Source: Scilla litardierei
Lineage: Eukaryota; Streptophyta; Magnoliopsida; Asparagales; Asparagaceae
Direction: 5' to 3'
Assembly: GCA_030789695.1 (NCBI GenBank)
Contig: CM061132.1
Coordinates: forward strand, 152,156,597-152,220,596
DNA length: 64,000 nucleotides
Below, piece after piece: positions 21,839-34,774 of the stretch (position 1 is its first letter; each line of letters begins with the position of its first letter). The position numbers and the translations under genes were made by a program. Below the pieces are notes generated by a model that saw only the letters and a program-made list of their open reading frames with translations, had not been told where the DNA came from and made no database searches.

Positions 21839-24800
21839 ATGCATCCATTTATCCTCCTTTTGGTCTCTACATGTATGTATCCACACAATAGCATCATTGA
21901 CCATGCATCACTGCTTGCATTCAAAGCTCAACTCAGAAATCCACTTGGGTGTTCTGTCCACAAAGTGGACCACAACCCCCTCCTGCAACTGGATCGGCAT
22001 CACATGCAACCCTTGCATCCCTTGTGTTTAAGCATATCCCCTTCAAAGGGACTATCTCGCCTCACATCGCCCATCTCTCCTTCCTTTCTGTTCTCTTTCT
22101 TGATAATAAAACATTCATCAGCCCCATCCCGAATGTCCTGACCCAGCTTCCCAGGCTCCAAAAACTTGTTCTTCATAGAAATTCTAGGGGCCTCTACCTT
22201 CCAGCTTGTTCAACATGTCTTCACTGGTTAAACTCAGCTTATCCACAAACAATCTCCCTGTTTCTCTTCAATTGAATCATAGCGACATTGATCGTCCTTG
22301 GCTCCAACTTTTTGATATAGACCAAAATCAGTAGACCGGCCACATACCAACCACTTTCGCTCGTTGCTTGGATCTTCGATTACTTGTTTTGGCATAGAAT
22401 GTCCCTGACCTCGGCTATTGGTAAAGCTCGAGCTGATGTATCTTCATCTAAACCAGCTCAGTGGAGAGATCCCACCTTCTCTTGGAAATCTCACAAATCT
22501 GCAAGACCTTGATCTTTCCTCCAACAATTTGGTAGGGGGAATTCCCAAGGGGTTGGGAAATCTATCAAAGCTACAAATTTTTCCGTACCAAAATCTCTCT
22601 TGAATGCTGCATTCTTATAACTATTGAACTAGGACGAAACAATATCATCAGACCTGGTCATCCAACACTGCCATTGCTTGGATATTTAAATTTCGCAGGC
22701 AACTCATTAACTGGTAGCTTAGACTACTTCATCGCCTCTCTTGATCATTGCAAGAACTTATGGAATCTGTGATTTACAAATAATGACTTTGATGGATTTC
22801 TACCAATTTCTGTTGGGAATCTTTCAACAAACCTCTTATACCTTGACATCGGGGCAAACAAGATCAAAGGAAACATTCCTGTAGAGTTAACTAATTTGTG
22901 CAATCTTCTACGTCTCGATCTGGGTGATAATGTGCTAATGGGAGTAATACCACCAACAATTGCTCACAATCTTCAGGTTCTAATACTAGAGAGTAATAAA
23001 ATTAGTGAACCCATTCCATCGTAACTTGGCCTAATGACAAAATTTTTTCTCTCTAAGTATTGAATTAAACCAACCTTCGGGTTAAATACCAGATTCCATA
23101 GGAAACATAGCCAGGCAACAATCCTTCTCGCTAGCTGCCAACAAAATATCCTCAAAGATACCATAGAGCGCGTGGAAATTAAGAGGCCTCATCACATTAA
23201 ACATGTCACGAAACGCACTATTTGGCGCAATTCCCCGAGTGGTGAGCAATTTAAACATCTTAGACAAGTTGGATTTATCAGAGAACAAATTGGCAGTCAA
23301 CATTGCTATTGTCCTAGGGGAGCTCAAGATGCTTAGATATCTTGGTCTACAACTCTTTACATGATCAAATTCCGGAATTATTTGGCGTACTGATCTATAT
23401 CAGGCATTTGGACCTGTCAAAAAAAAAACTTCTATCAAGTTCCATACCAAATTCCTTAACAAATTTGTGTTACCTTAATAGTCTAAATCTTTCATTCAAC
23501 ATGTTTGAAGGACAAATTCCTGAAGACAAAGTGTACTCAAATTCAAGTGTATCTTCTCTAAAGGGGAACACATCACTATGTGATGCATCTCTGCTTGGTT
23601 TCCATTATGCCCCGCAAATATTTCTAATTCCCATTCAAGAAGGAAATCATATTAGCTAAATTATATTTTCCAAGTTATTGCTGTTTCAGTCGCTTTAAGT
23701 GGCCAATTCTTTGTATACAATCCATAGAAGGAGAAAGTTCACGGCCTTGAATCATAAGGATTCGCAAAATTTAGGCAATCACAAGGTGGTTTCATTCTAT
23801 GATCTAGTTCATACCACCACCAACTATAGATAAGAAAACTTATTAGGAAGGTGAAACTTCGATTTAGTTTTCAAAAGACATCTTGATGAAAGATTTATTG
23901 CCGTTGTGAAAGTCCTGGATTTGAAAGTCGAAGGTGCCTTGAGAGTTTTGATACAGAATATCAAGCTTTGTGCAGTGTTCAACATAGAATTTTGATTAAA
24001 ATCATTAGCATATGTGTTAACTTGGACTTTTAAGGCTATAATACTCCAGTACTGCCAAAAGGAAGCCATGCGCAATGGTTGCATTTTGAGAACTACGACT
24101 TGAATTTGTTGCAAAGTTTGAACGCAAAGATTGAATCTAATGGTAGATGTGTCTTCAGCACTTGAGTACCTCCATCATCACCATCCTCAAGTGATACTGC
24201 CCGTGATTTGAAGCCTAACAATATTTTGTTGGATAAAGAAATGGTAGCACATTTCAGTGACTTTGGCATAGCCAAATTAACCATTGGTAATATATCATTG
24301 GTAATATATCTGTAGCATAAGCCAGCACACTGAGAACCATGGGTTATATAGTTCCAGGTTAAAAATATTTGATGTAAATTTAATTCGAAATTTTATTTGA
24401 TGTTACTTTCATGTCGGAATATTTGTATTATGTTTTTTTATGGATGACTAAAATGTTAGCTTACTATCCTCATGGGACTCGGGGCATTGGAATACTCGGG
24501 GCATGATAACTACATTGGAATAACTTCTTTTAGTTGATAATTACTTTCAACTTTCTATAGTAATTTCTAATGTTATCATGTCTACACTATTATGAGATTA
24601 TGTTATAAATTTTCAATTTAGTTGACTACATAATATTGTTTCATTTTTCCTAATCAAAGACCTATAAATTAATTGAATATAATATTTGTAACAAAGTATG
24701 GGTTTACATGAGAAGTCTCAAAAATGTGTGTAGCTTTGACATTCTACTGTAGGAAACATTCATGGGGAAAAGGCAGACTGATATCACGTTTGACGAAGAA

Positions 24801-24997
24801 TGAACTTTAAGAGAATGTGTTTGCAAAACATAGCATTATCGAATATTGTAGATGGTAATATCTTGAAAGATGATTTCCTCACTGAACCACAATTTGACTA
24901 TCAAACCATCATAGTTTCGTGTTTGTCATCTATTCGAGCTACTGACCGAAAGAAAGAATTCCAATGGTTGATGTTGCCTCCACGCTCAAGTAGATAA
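21839..24997 (+). pseudogene. RLK-B: full-span LRR receptor kinase pseudogene
   Basis: The start ATG at 21839 gives a hydrophobic signal-peptide-like N-terminus and the LRRNT motif HASLLAFKAQLRNPLG. LRRs follow with many stops and shifts; the clearest are at 22418-22580 ([20 protein letters not shown]) and 22700-23030. Transmembrane and juxtamembrane remnants lie near 23650-23800. The kinase domain (23830-24350) is heavily disrupted and its catalytic loop has lost the HCD codons. The conserved intron runs about 24358-24695, and exon 2 ends near 24997 with a recognisable RLK C-terminus. It is the only copy in the window spanning from signal peptide to C-terminus, and it is more decayed than RLK-A or RLK-C. 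Confidence 0.82.
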
Positions 24998-25182
24998 AAG
25001 CTAAGCATTTATCATAGATATTTAGTGCTTGATATACATTTGCATCCTCTTTTTTGCTTAGTTTTTGTCTTCTCTTTAAGGAAAAAACATATTATGTTCC
25101 TTTTGTGCTGTTTAAATTTAGACGTCAACCATCTCTATAAAAGAAGTTATATTTTGTTATCTTGGTTGCCGTTGTCAGTAAC

Positions 25183-25552
25183 TTCTAGAACATTACCAAT
25201 GCGGGGAACAAGGGAATACCGGACTTGGGTAATGCTTGACCACAAGATAAGCGAATACTTCTAGCCCCTACCCTTGCGACAACTACAGCTGATGAGGGGG
25301 CAGAAAAATCGAATAAGATAGTAATGGTAGAGAAAAACGGAAAAGATTAGTTGACAACAGTCAAAAGATGGGTGCCGAATTACTATGCAAACAATAGGGG
25401 TCTTTCTGTGCAAGACAGCTGAACACTATGATTCATGAGTGGGTAGGTTGGTTAGGTGCACCTCTCGCCCAGTGGAAAGTCACGAGGCTAGCCCCCCCTG
25501 AATGAAGAAGTAGTGGGGCCCCCTTCCCGCCCACATATGCGCCTTTATTGTA
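25183..25552. other. Insertion of unknown origin in the RLK-B 3' flank
   Basis: Compared with RLK-A, where CAGTAACTT runs almost directly into the AACATAG segment, about 370 bp are added here. The insert is less AT-rich than its surroundings, contains strings such as GGGGGCAGAAAAATCG, and has no clear terminal repeats or reading frame. It could be a transposon remnant or organellar DNA; I cannot tell which. Confidence 0.45.
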
Positions 25553-25830
25553 ACATAGCTAAGCATGAAAATTGATGATATTCAGAAGAACTGAAACTCG
25601 GTGATATTGAAAAGAATTATCAATCTTATTGTACTTATCAACCATCAAATATGGATGGAAATCATATTTTTATGTGCTCCAGTTTAGAGAGAGAGAAGAT
25701 ATTATTGTCCACATCATTCTACAAAGTGTCTCTCTCAATTGGGAGAATCTTTTGTACATCCTACTTTTTCTCAGCTCTTCCATCATTCCATTCTTGACTT
25801 CTTGGGTTCATGGAGATATCTTATCTTGAT

Positions 25831-26980
25831 GACCTCCTCCATAACATTTGGAATTGTTCAATCATTGGATGCTTCTAAACTTTTAAATTGACCGAAACAA
25901 GAGAGTTTTCGGTGTAGAGAACAAAACATCAGATTTGATTCTAAGTGTCTCAACTTCCTCTAAAACTTATTTCTCCAAAATATTGCCTGACCCTGCCCAA
26001 GTTGCCCAGGTGCTGCAAGCTTTCAACTGGCCTTATGTAGCATAATTCTCCTTATAAATTTTTCTCTATTACTTCTAAATATTTCTCTGTTTCTTCTTGT
26101 AATATCTTTTCCTATCAAAAATTAGGTTGGTTTTGAATTTGATACCATGTCATTCATTTTAAAAAGCGACAAAATTGAGGAAGCATGTATCTTGGCGATT
26201 GGCAGGGCTACTTGAAACACATACGGCTAATGATTTATCTTTTAAATAACCATTCCATACATTTTCAAATTAAATTACTATACTTCCAAATAAGTTATAT
26301 ATTATCTTCGTGGTATTCTTAATTGTTGATCAGCCAAAAGTTTTGCTCTATAGGATGTACAACATCTGGTGCTAGGTAGTGACTAGTTTACTCCTTAAAA
26401 TTTTCATTTTTTTAAATGAAGCATGTTCGAAGAATGTGTGGTTACAAGCAAATGGTTTTGGCTCTCTACAAATGGCCATATTAGGAGAAGAGCATAATGA
26501 CATGAAATAAGTGACTTTAGTAATGAAGTGGCTAAACGTAATTGTACATATTTGTGACCTTGACGGAAGAGTTTGAAGGGTATACTTCCTTCACACGTCA
26601 ATGTAACGGCACTTTGCTTTCTCATGTCACTAGTAGAAAAATGAGTGTTCCCCATAGAAATATATAAACACTGGAAAATTCCATAAAGAATACAATTTCG
26701 TCCAATTTCATCACCAAGGCAATGCTAGTAAATATATTTCAATGATGAAAGATCCACATTCCCTACAGCTGGTCGTATCCCACAGAAGGTGTCCTTTCCT
26801 TATAGGTGACTCATAAGAAAAATAATTTTTAATAGTCATCCACATGACTACCGTGGGGGGAAGTTTTTCTAAATAGGATAACCTAAGACTTAGCTTAGCT
26901 CCATCACATCTGAATCTAAACTAAGCCCCCAAAATTATCCCCCCAAAATGAACTCCCACCCATACTCTTCCCTAAAATTA
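25831..26980. other. AT-rich sequence with a possible CACTA end
   Basis: No gene is recognised. At 26629 the string CACTAGTAGAAAAATGAG resembles the 5' end of CACTA (En/Spm) transposons, whose ends commonly read CACTA followed by G/A-rich bases. I did not find a matching inverted end, so the element would be partial. Confidence 0.3.
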
Positions 26981-27570
26981 AACCCACATTGCTACTCCCC
27001 CAACCACCACTGGTGCAATTGATGTCGACTCTGCATCGTTGCTACTTCTGTCATCCATCACACCATCAAACCCCCGTCTCGTTCAAAATCCACCATTTAA
27101 AATCAAGCATTCCCTGTTGTTGATGTATGCTCCACTAATGACAACCCACCATGCCGCACAACTCCTCTTTACTCCCTTACCAAACTGTGTTGGCATCATG
27201 ACCATCTCCACCACCGACATCACTACCACCACCATTACCGTCACTAGCATCACCACCACAACACCATCGCTTTCTCAAACTCTGCTATCACTGCTAGTGC
27301 CTTTGATCTTTAATAAAAGGTAAAATTTCTTTTCCTACGAATACCCCAATATAGAAACTATTTTATTACATAATTAAAGCTAATATTTAACCATCAATTT
27401 TAGGGAGTACGCACATGGGTATATGTGTTTGATTGTGCGTATTTGTGATAAAAGAGAGGGTGAGAGTGTGAATGTGCATAAGAGAGGACAACATGTGTGT
27501 GTGTGTGTGTTACAACACACAATATCTAGATATAAATGTAAAACAAGTAAAATATGTATATGGTATGGAA
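26980..27570 (+). repeat. Diverged copy of the 20400-21040 repeat
   Basis: It shares landmarks with the block downstream of RLK-A, including a CCACCACCGACATCACTACC-like run, and again leads into a TG tract (GT dinucleotide run near 27494-27511). No gene is supported. Confidence 0.55.
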
Positions 27571-28089
27571 ATAGTGTTACGTGTGCATGGATGACCTCTA
27601 ATCTACTTTGCAAATGGCTTCCTTCATAGCATGTTCCTTAGATAGATCTACACATCTTAGACGATTAAACGTAAGGAGGTTGAAATGGCTCTTGACCTAA
27701 AATCATCATTTGACACTCAAGTCAGTATTTGTAAATGGAGAGAGTAAGAACATAGATATGCAAAATCTTAAAATTACATACCTGATCATATAATCACGCT
27801 TCCTTATATAGTCAAACCATTAGTGTATTTGTAGAACCACGATGCAAAACCCAAGACGTCTTTCTTCATAGAACCTTACATTTTAGGTAGATGGGCTCCA
27901 TACACATAGGCAAGAGCCGGCTTTGGTCTCCACAGTCTTGAAGCCTTACATTCATACATTTTGTTAGGTAATCAATAGCAATCCAGCCACATACTCTTTG
28001 CATTGAGCTTAAAACCCCTTCAAACATGCTACTGTCTCCCGTGGTGTTTGTGTGGACTTCCATCATTCAAGACCAATCCAAAGAATTAG
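27571..28089. other. Intergenic, no gene recognised
   Basis: The sequence is mixed and non-repetitive, with short chance frames only. Confidence 0.4.
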
Positions 28090-28780
28090 GTATAACAATA
28101 TGCATTCTAGTGTGTATGAATACATGGATATATGTGCATTTATACTTGTGAAGTGTGTATATGTAAGTGTGTGTGTGTGTGTGTGTCTGTGTATGGTAGA
28201 GGGAGAGAGAGTGTGTGTATGTGAGAGCTTGTGTGTTCATGTTCATAAGTGTGAGTGTATGTGTGTAAATGTGTGAGTGAATGTGGAATTGTGCATGTGT
28301 GTTTTCATGCTTGTTTGTTTGTGTATTGTGTTTAATTGTATGTGTGAGTGTGTATGTATGTGTGTATATGAGTGTGTGCATGTGAAGTGGGTGTAAATGT
28401 GTATATGTGTGTATGTTAGCGAGTGAAACTGTGTGTGTGTGTGTGCACACGTGAATGCTAGTATGTATGCATACTTGTGTGTGTTTATATAAATGCTTGT
28501 GAAGGGGGTTGGTGTATATATAAGTGTGTATATGTGTAGTGGGAGAATGCGTGCGCGCACGTGTGCGTGTGCGCTTGAGCGTGTATGCATAGGGGGAGGA
28601 AGGAGAGAGTGTGTGCGCGTGTTGTGTGTGCTATAGGTGTGGGTGTATTATGTACATGAGTGTTTGCACGAGCGAGCGCACTCACATGTGTGTGGAAGTA
28701 TGTATATGTAAGTATTTGTGCATGAGAGAGAGAGAGTGTGTGTGTGTGTGCAGGCATGAATTTGTGTGTGATTGTACTGT
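28090..28780. repeat. Long degenerate TG/CA low-complexity tract
   Basis: About 700 bp are built from TGTG, TGTATG and TGAGTG units. They produce long minus-strand frames of alternating His-Thr that are not proteins. Short pure runs occur near 28168-28185, 28432-28444 and 28735-28750. Similar shorter tracts follow the RLK-A block (20890-21020). Confidence 0.9.
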
Positions 28781-29031
28781 GATTTAAAAAGCTTCCAAGA
28801 ACTATTTTCTTGATTTATGTTTATCAAATCATGTCGGCATATAGGTGCACTCAGGCACATGGTAAGACATAACCATGACTGTATGTTTGTATATGTTTAA
28901 TTGTGCAACTTTCAGTGTGTGTGTGTGTACTAGTTATATATTATGTACATATGTACATTTACAATTCTTTTGCACCCACACACTTGTTTTGTAAGCCTTA
29001 GATTTCCTATCCCTAAATGTTATATGTGAAC
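28781..29031. other. Flank of the gypsy element
   Basis: No gene is recognised. The last bases, TGAAC at 29027-29031, are the left target-site duplication of the gypsy element. Confidence 0.6.
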
Positions 29032-29372
29032 TGATGGGACTCTGGCCCAGCCGCAGCCCCTGCGGGTTTACACCCGCAGGCCCCGCCCGCAACCCCTCTT
29101 GGCCCCGAGTCCCCCTAGTTCTAGGATTGCCCAATCCCCCTAGTCCTAGGATTGCCCAATCCCCCTAGTCCTAGGATTGCCCTAGTATCTATTATAAATA
29201 GGGGAAGTCTCTCTTGTATGCCTATGCTAATTTGATGATTGTTATTTGAGAGACTCTTAGGGTAAACGAGTGCGGACGTCCTCTAGGCGTCTTGGGAGGA
29301 GGGCACACCTCTTTTGTGCCGAATTATCTTTCTATTTGCTTTTGTTTTCTCTAATTAAAATTCCATCTTGTT
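29032..29372 (+). repeat. 5' LTR of the gypsy element (about 341 bp)
   Basis: It starts TGATGGG. The end is set by comparison with the 3' LTR, where homology stops at CATCTTGTT just before the target duplication, so the exact 3' base is uncertain. It carries three copies of a 25-bp CCCCCTAGTCCTAGGATTGC-type unit (the 3' LTR has four) and TATAAATA at 29193-29200. Confidence 0.8.
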
Positions 29373-29386
29373 AGTTCCTAACAATT

Positions 29387-29398
29387 TGGTATCAGAGC
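29387..29398 (+). other. Primer-binding site of the gypsy element
   Basis: TGGTATCAGAGC matches the tRNA-iMet 3' end. It lies about 14 bp after the inferred LTR end, a little farther than usual, which leaves open that the LTR originally ended at CTAACA (29383). Confidence 0.85.
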
Positions 29399-29410
29399 AC
29401 GTGACGATCC

Positions 29411-32400
29411 ATGGCGGCTTCAACAAGATCTCAAGACAAATTTGAGGCGTTGGAGGCGAAATTCACGGGCGAAATTGATGCAATCAAAAAGTCTTTGGCG
29501 GGAAACGACGAATCCATGGCGAAATTAACTACATCCATCTCCCAATTGGCGTCAAATCAAGCAAAGCACGACGATCAATTCGCACAATTGATGGGAGCCC
29601 TAAATCAATTGGCGACAAACTCCAAAGGCGATGAGAGCCCTAATCCGATGCAAAAGACGGCACCTTTGAAGAAGGAGAAGGAGAAGGAGGAGACTTTCCC
29701 CCAAAAGCAACCCTATTACGTGGAGGAGATGGACGAGGAAGATGACGGGGAGCCATGGAGGGAGGACTACCGCGAGGATATACGGCGGAAGGCGCAAGAG
29801 AGCCAAAGGAGGGGCGGGGGCCTACCCGCCCCCTCGGAGATAGCCACGGCCAAGATGAAGGCCGGCCGAACCCCCCCATGCATCCAGGGGGTCGGCCGGT
29901 AAGAGAAACAGGCGGGGGACCCTCCCCCGCCTCCGCCAGGCCACGGCAGGGGTGGCCAAGCACTGCCGTGGCTCGGCAGGGCCCGTCAACCCCGCCGGGC
30001 CTCCGGCAGGGCCCGCCGGCCCTGCCAGAGGCTCGACAGGGCCTGCCGCCCCTTCGGGGGCCCCGGAGGGGCCCGCCTGTGTGCAGCGAAGGACCAGAGG
30101 CCCCCTGGCAGCCGCCAGGGGGCGGCGGCACCTCCAGCTGAGGCCGCCAGGGGCGGGAACCCCCCTGGCAGCCTCCCGAAGGGCGGGGAACACGTGGACA
30201 GCCCCCAGATGACTTTTTTGAGCCTCCCGGACAGCGGACAGCGAACGAGGAGGGTTACGAGCAGTTTTCGGGAGACTATTTTGACCCTCCGGAGCGTCGA
30301 CCAGCAGCGGAGGACCCTTACTACGGCAACGGACACGGGAGAGATTATTATTCTGACGATAGGGGTGGCTACGGGGTAGAATTCGGCGATGACGCAGGTT
30401 GGGACGATTTTGAGGGGCGACGTGGAGATCGCCGTGGAGACTACGGGGGCCACAGAGGGGTACCACCTAGGCGCTACGAGACACTGGACGAGAGACGTCG
30501 GCACTACCGTCCGCAGCACAGAGAGGAGGGGAGGCCCGAGCAGGGGCGTTTTGGAGGAGATTGCCGCGTCCGGAAGCTGAAGATGCCGCTATTTTCTGGG
30601 GAGGACCCACACGCCTGGTTATTTACCGCAGAGAGATACTTCACGGCGCATCACATGACCGAGGCTCAGAAGCTGGAGGCGGCAGCGATCTGCATGGAGG
30701 GGCGTGCCTTGGGATGGTACCAGTGGACGGAGAGGCGGCAGCAGATCAGGAGCTGGGAGGAGCTGAAGGACATGGTGCTGGAGAAGTTTAGAGACCCTCG
30801 TCAGGGGAACCTACACGAGCAGCTGTACACCCTCAGGCAGGAGGGGCCGGTGCGGGATTACATTGAGAGATTTGAGACACTGGCCGGGCGAGTCCATGGG
30901 GTGTCTGACGAGTCACTGGAGGGTACTTTTCTGAAGGGACTGTGCCCCAGTCTGAGAGCAGCAGTGAGACCCTACAAGCCCAGGGGGCTTTCAGAGGTCA
31001 TAGAGATGGCCCAGATGGTGGAGGACGCACAGACTGAGGATAGGCGGGTCCGAGGCAGCTACAGCAGTCAGACTTCGAGAGGCACCCCATCTGGGGCTGG
31101 AGGATCCGGTACCACCGCAGGGGTGGCCCAGACGAGCCGGGAGAAGACTGGGGAGAAGAGTAGCACGCCAGTGACTGGGGGGCAGTTCAGACGCATGACG
31201 GATGCAGAGATGAGGGAAAAGCGGCAGAAGGGTTTATGTTTCCGGTGCGATGAGCAGTTTTCGCCGGGCCACCGGTGCGCGGGGCGCAAGCTCCAGGTGA
31301 TCCTGTTGGAGGACGACGACGGCGGGTCTGATGTCGAGGAGGAGGCCGCTGAGGGAGAGGAGGAGCTGGAGGGCCAGCAGTTGGACGTGACGGAGGTGTC
31401 CCTCAACTCCGTGGTAGGGTTCACACCAAACCATACCATGAAGCTGAGGGGAGAGGTCGGTGATCAGGAGGTGACTGTGCTGATTGATAGTGGGGCTACC
31501 CACAATTTCATTTCCAGGAGGGTGGTGACACAGCTTGGACTTCAGCTGACAGACTGCGGCAGCTTTAGTGTGATGATGGGGACGGGGAAGAAGGAGAGCA
31601 GCCGCGGAGTTTGCAGGGGATTGGTGCTGACCATGCAGGGGATACAGATCATTGCAGACTTTTTACCCCTAGACCTGGGGAGCACAGACGTCATCCTCGG
31701 CATGACATGGCTACAGACCTTAGGTGAGATGACCATAAATTGGAAGCTGCTACGGATGGAGTTTTGGGAGGCGGGACGAGCAGTGATACTCCAAGGAGAC
31801 CCTAGCCTCTGCAGAGTTTTGGTCTCTTTGAAGACCATGTTCAGGACCATCCAGACAGAGGGAGGCGGATATCTAGTAGAGCCGTACTCTTTGACAGGTG
31901 AGGGAGGCGCAGAGGCCAGTACAGAGCAGCCCATCCCAGGAGAGGTTCAGCAGCTGATGGACCAGTTTGAGGAGATCTTCCAGGAGCCTCGGGGCCTTCC
32001 ACCACCACGGGACCACGAGCACGCCATAGTTCTACGAGAGGGTGTCTCCCCGATTAGCGTGCGGCCCTACCGATACCCTCAACATCAGAAGGACGAGATA
32101 GAGAGGATGGTTTCCGAGATGGTACAGGCAGGGGTGATCCAGCCGAGCGTAAGCCCGTTCTCCAGCCCAGTGTTGCTAGTAAAGAAAAAGGATGGAAGTT
32201 GGCGGTTTTGCGTGGACTACAGGGCGCTGAACAAGGAGACGGTCCCCGATAAATTCCCGATACCTGTGATTGATGAGCTCCTGGACGAGCTACACGGAGC
32301 AGCCTGGTTCAGCAAGCTAGATCTTAAGTCAGGCTATCACCAGATACGGATGCGACAGGAGGATGTGCCCAAGACGACGTTCAGGACGCATGAGGGCCAC

Positions 32401-34774
32401 TACGAGTTCCTGGTCATGCCCTTTGGGTTGACCAACGCCCCGGCCACCTTTCAGGCTCTCATGAATAAGGTATTCCGTCCCTTTCTCAGACGATTCGTAC
32501 TAGTCTTTTTCGACAATATTTTGGTGTACAGTCGTACTCTGGAGGAGCATTTGGACCACCTGCAGGTGGTTTTTCAGGAGCTGCAGTACCACCAGCTATA
32601 TTTGAACAGAAAGAAGTGTCTATTCGGGCAGCCGCAGGTGGAGTATCTGGGACACATGGTCTCAGCAGGAGGGGTAGCCGCCGATAGAGCGAAGATAGCG
32701 GCCATGCTGGACTGGTCGCGCCCTACTACTCTCAGAGGGCTACGGGGCTTCTTGGGCCTTACAGGTTATTACCGCAGATTCGTAGAGGGTTATGGGACGA
32801 TCGCCTGGCCATTGACGGAGTTATTGAAGAAGGATCAGTTCCACTGGGGGGAGGAGGCGACGACAGCTTTTGAGGCACTGAAAAGGGCAATGACCACTGT
32901 GCCAGTATTGGCGTTGCCCGACTTCACCAGACCATTCGTAGTAGAGGCAGACGCATCAGGACATGGGCTGGGAGCAGTACTGATGCAGGAGCAGCGTCCC
33001 ATAGCTTACTACAGCCAGGTGCTGACCACGAGGGCCCGATTGCGATCGGTCTATGAGAGGGAGCTGATGGCGATAGTCTTGTCCATACAGAAGTGGAGAC
33101 CATATTTATTGGGACGGAGCTTCATAGTGCGCACGGGTCAGCGGAGCTTAAAATACCTGTTAGAGCAGCGGATGGTAGCAGAGGAACATCAGAAGTGGCT
33201 GCGAAAGCTGATGGGCTACAGGTTCGAGATCGAGTACCGCCCGGGATTGGAGAACAAGGCAGCAGATGCGTTATCTCGGCGGGAGGAAGAGACGGAGTTA
33301 GCAGCCCTTACGGTGTCGATCCTAGAGGATTGGGGCCCACTGCAGCAGGAGGTGGAGCAGGACCCGAAGTTGGAGGTTATACGAGAGGCCCTTTTACAGG
33401 GGTCGACTGAGTACCCGGGATATTCTTTGCAGGATGGACGGCTACTTTACTGGGGGCGGCTGGTGATACCGAGGACCTCTACTTTTATACCGACCATCTT
33501 CCGGGAGTTCCACGGCAGTGCTATAGAAGGACATTCTGGAGTCCTCAAGACCTACCAGCGGCTATCACGGGAGGTCTACTGGAAGGGACAGAAGAAGGAT
33601 GTGGCAAGGATGGTGGCAGAGTGTGACGTGTGCCAGCGTCACAAATATCAGGCCATGTCCTCAGGAGGACTACTACAGCCGCTATCTTTACCAGACAGAG
33701 TTTGGGAGGACCTCTCTATGGACTTCATCGATGGATTGCCTAAGTCGGGCGGTTACAGCGTCATTTTTGTTGTGGTAGACCGCCTCAGCAAATATGCACA
33801 TTTTATTCCGCTTAAGCATCCTTACAGTGTCGTTTCAGTGGCAGAGATTTTTGTGAGAGAGGTCATTCGTTTGCATGGTCCGCCAAAGTCCATAGTCTCG
33901 GATAGAGACAAGGTATTCCAGAGCAAGTTTTGGCAGGTGCTTTTTTAGACTACAGGGGACGGCCTTGAAGCGGAGCACAGCTTATCATCCCCAGACTGAC
34001 GGTCAAACGGAGGTAGTCAATAGGAGTGTGGAGACTTACCTACGATGCTTCATCTCGGAGAATCCTAAGGAGTGGGCACGTTGGCTGCCGTGGGCGGAAT
34101 AATGGTACAATACTTCATATCACACAGCGGCGCAGACTACACCTTTCAGGATTTTGTATGGTAGGGATCCTCCGCACTTACTTCATTACGGTCATGAGAC
34201 TACTCCGGTATCAGATGTCGAGCAGTACCTGACAGAGAGGGACTTGATCCTAGAGGAGCTGAAGCTCCACTTGGCGAGGGCTCAGCAGGTGATGAAGGCT
34301 CGGGCAGACTTACACCGTCGAGACGTGCACTTTGAGGTCAGTGATATGGTCTATCTAAAGCTAAGGCCCTACAGGCAGAGGTCGGTGGCTCATAGGAGGA
34401 ATGAAAAGTTGGCGCCAAGGTATTTTGGACCTTTCGAGGTCGCGGCAAGGATAGGACCGGTGGCTTACAGATTGCGCCTACCCCCAGGATCTACCATTCA
34501 CCCAGTCTTCCATGTCTCACAGTTGCGCCAGGCCATTGGCAACCACACCTCTTCCCCTACATTACCAGAGACCCTTACTGCGGATATGGAGGTGAGGATG
34601 GAGCCCGAGTTACTAAAAGGGGTTCGGCAAAGTCACACAGGCGAGAGGCAGGTACTACTGCAGTGGAGGGGCTTACCAGAGCACGACAGCACGTGGGAAG
34701 ACATGGATGATATGGTGGCGCGCTTTCCAGACTTCCACCTTGAGGACAAGGTGGCTCTTTGGGGGGAGTATTGA
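29411..34774 (+). pseudogene. gag-pol: Gypsy gag-pol polyprotein, frameshifted and active-site mutant
   Basis: The gag N-terminus starts at 29411 (MAASTRSQDKFEALEAKF, coiled coil) and leaves frame in a very GC-rich linker at 29800-30200. The frame used from 30142 is open to 33948. Counting from Met at 30583, there are a retrotransposon gag domain (1-150), CCHC-like knuckle [14 protein letters not shown] (about 219), protease DSGA (302), RT, RNase H, integrase zinc finger and core. The RT motif is FFDN (644-645) instead of FxDD, and the RNase H RTDQ motif reads RTGQ (852), so both enzymes should be inactive. A frameshift at about 33940 splits the integrase, and a stop lies at 34100-34102. The C-terminus has a chromodomain (LQWRGLPEHDSTWEDMDDM). 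The TGA stop (34772-34774) is the first three bases of the 3' LTR. Confidence 0.9.
34758..34771 (+). other. Polypurine tract of the gypsy element
   Basis: TTTGGGGGGAGTAT lies directly before the 3' LTR start TGATGGG and also encodes the last residues of pol. Confidence 0.75.

Noticed and set aside
28067..28860. Long minus-strand frames rich in His-Thr
   Set aside because: They are translations of a TG/CA low-complexity tract.
29640..30519. Minus-strand and alternative-frame frames of 130-214 residues in GC-rich DNA
   Set aside because: High GC removes stop codons; the sense strand carries the gypsy gag linker and the frames have no recognisable domain.
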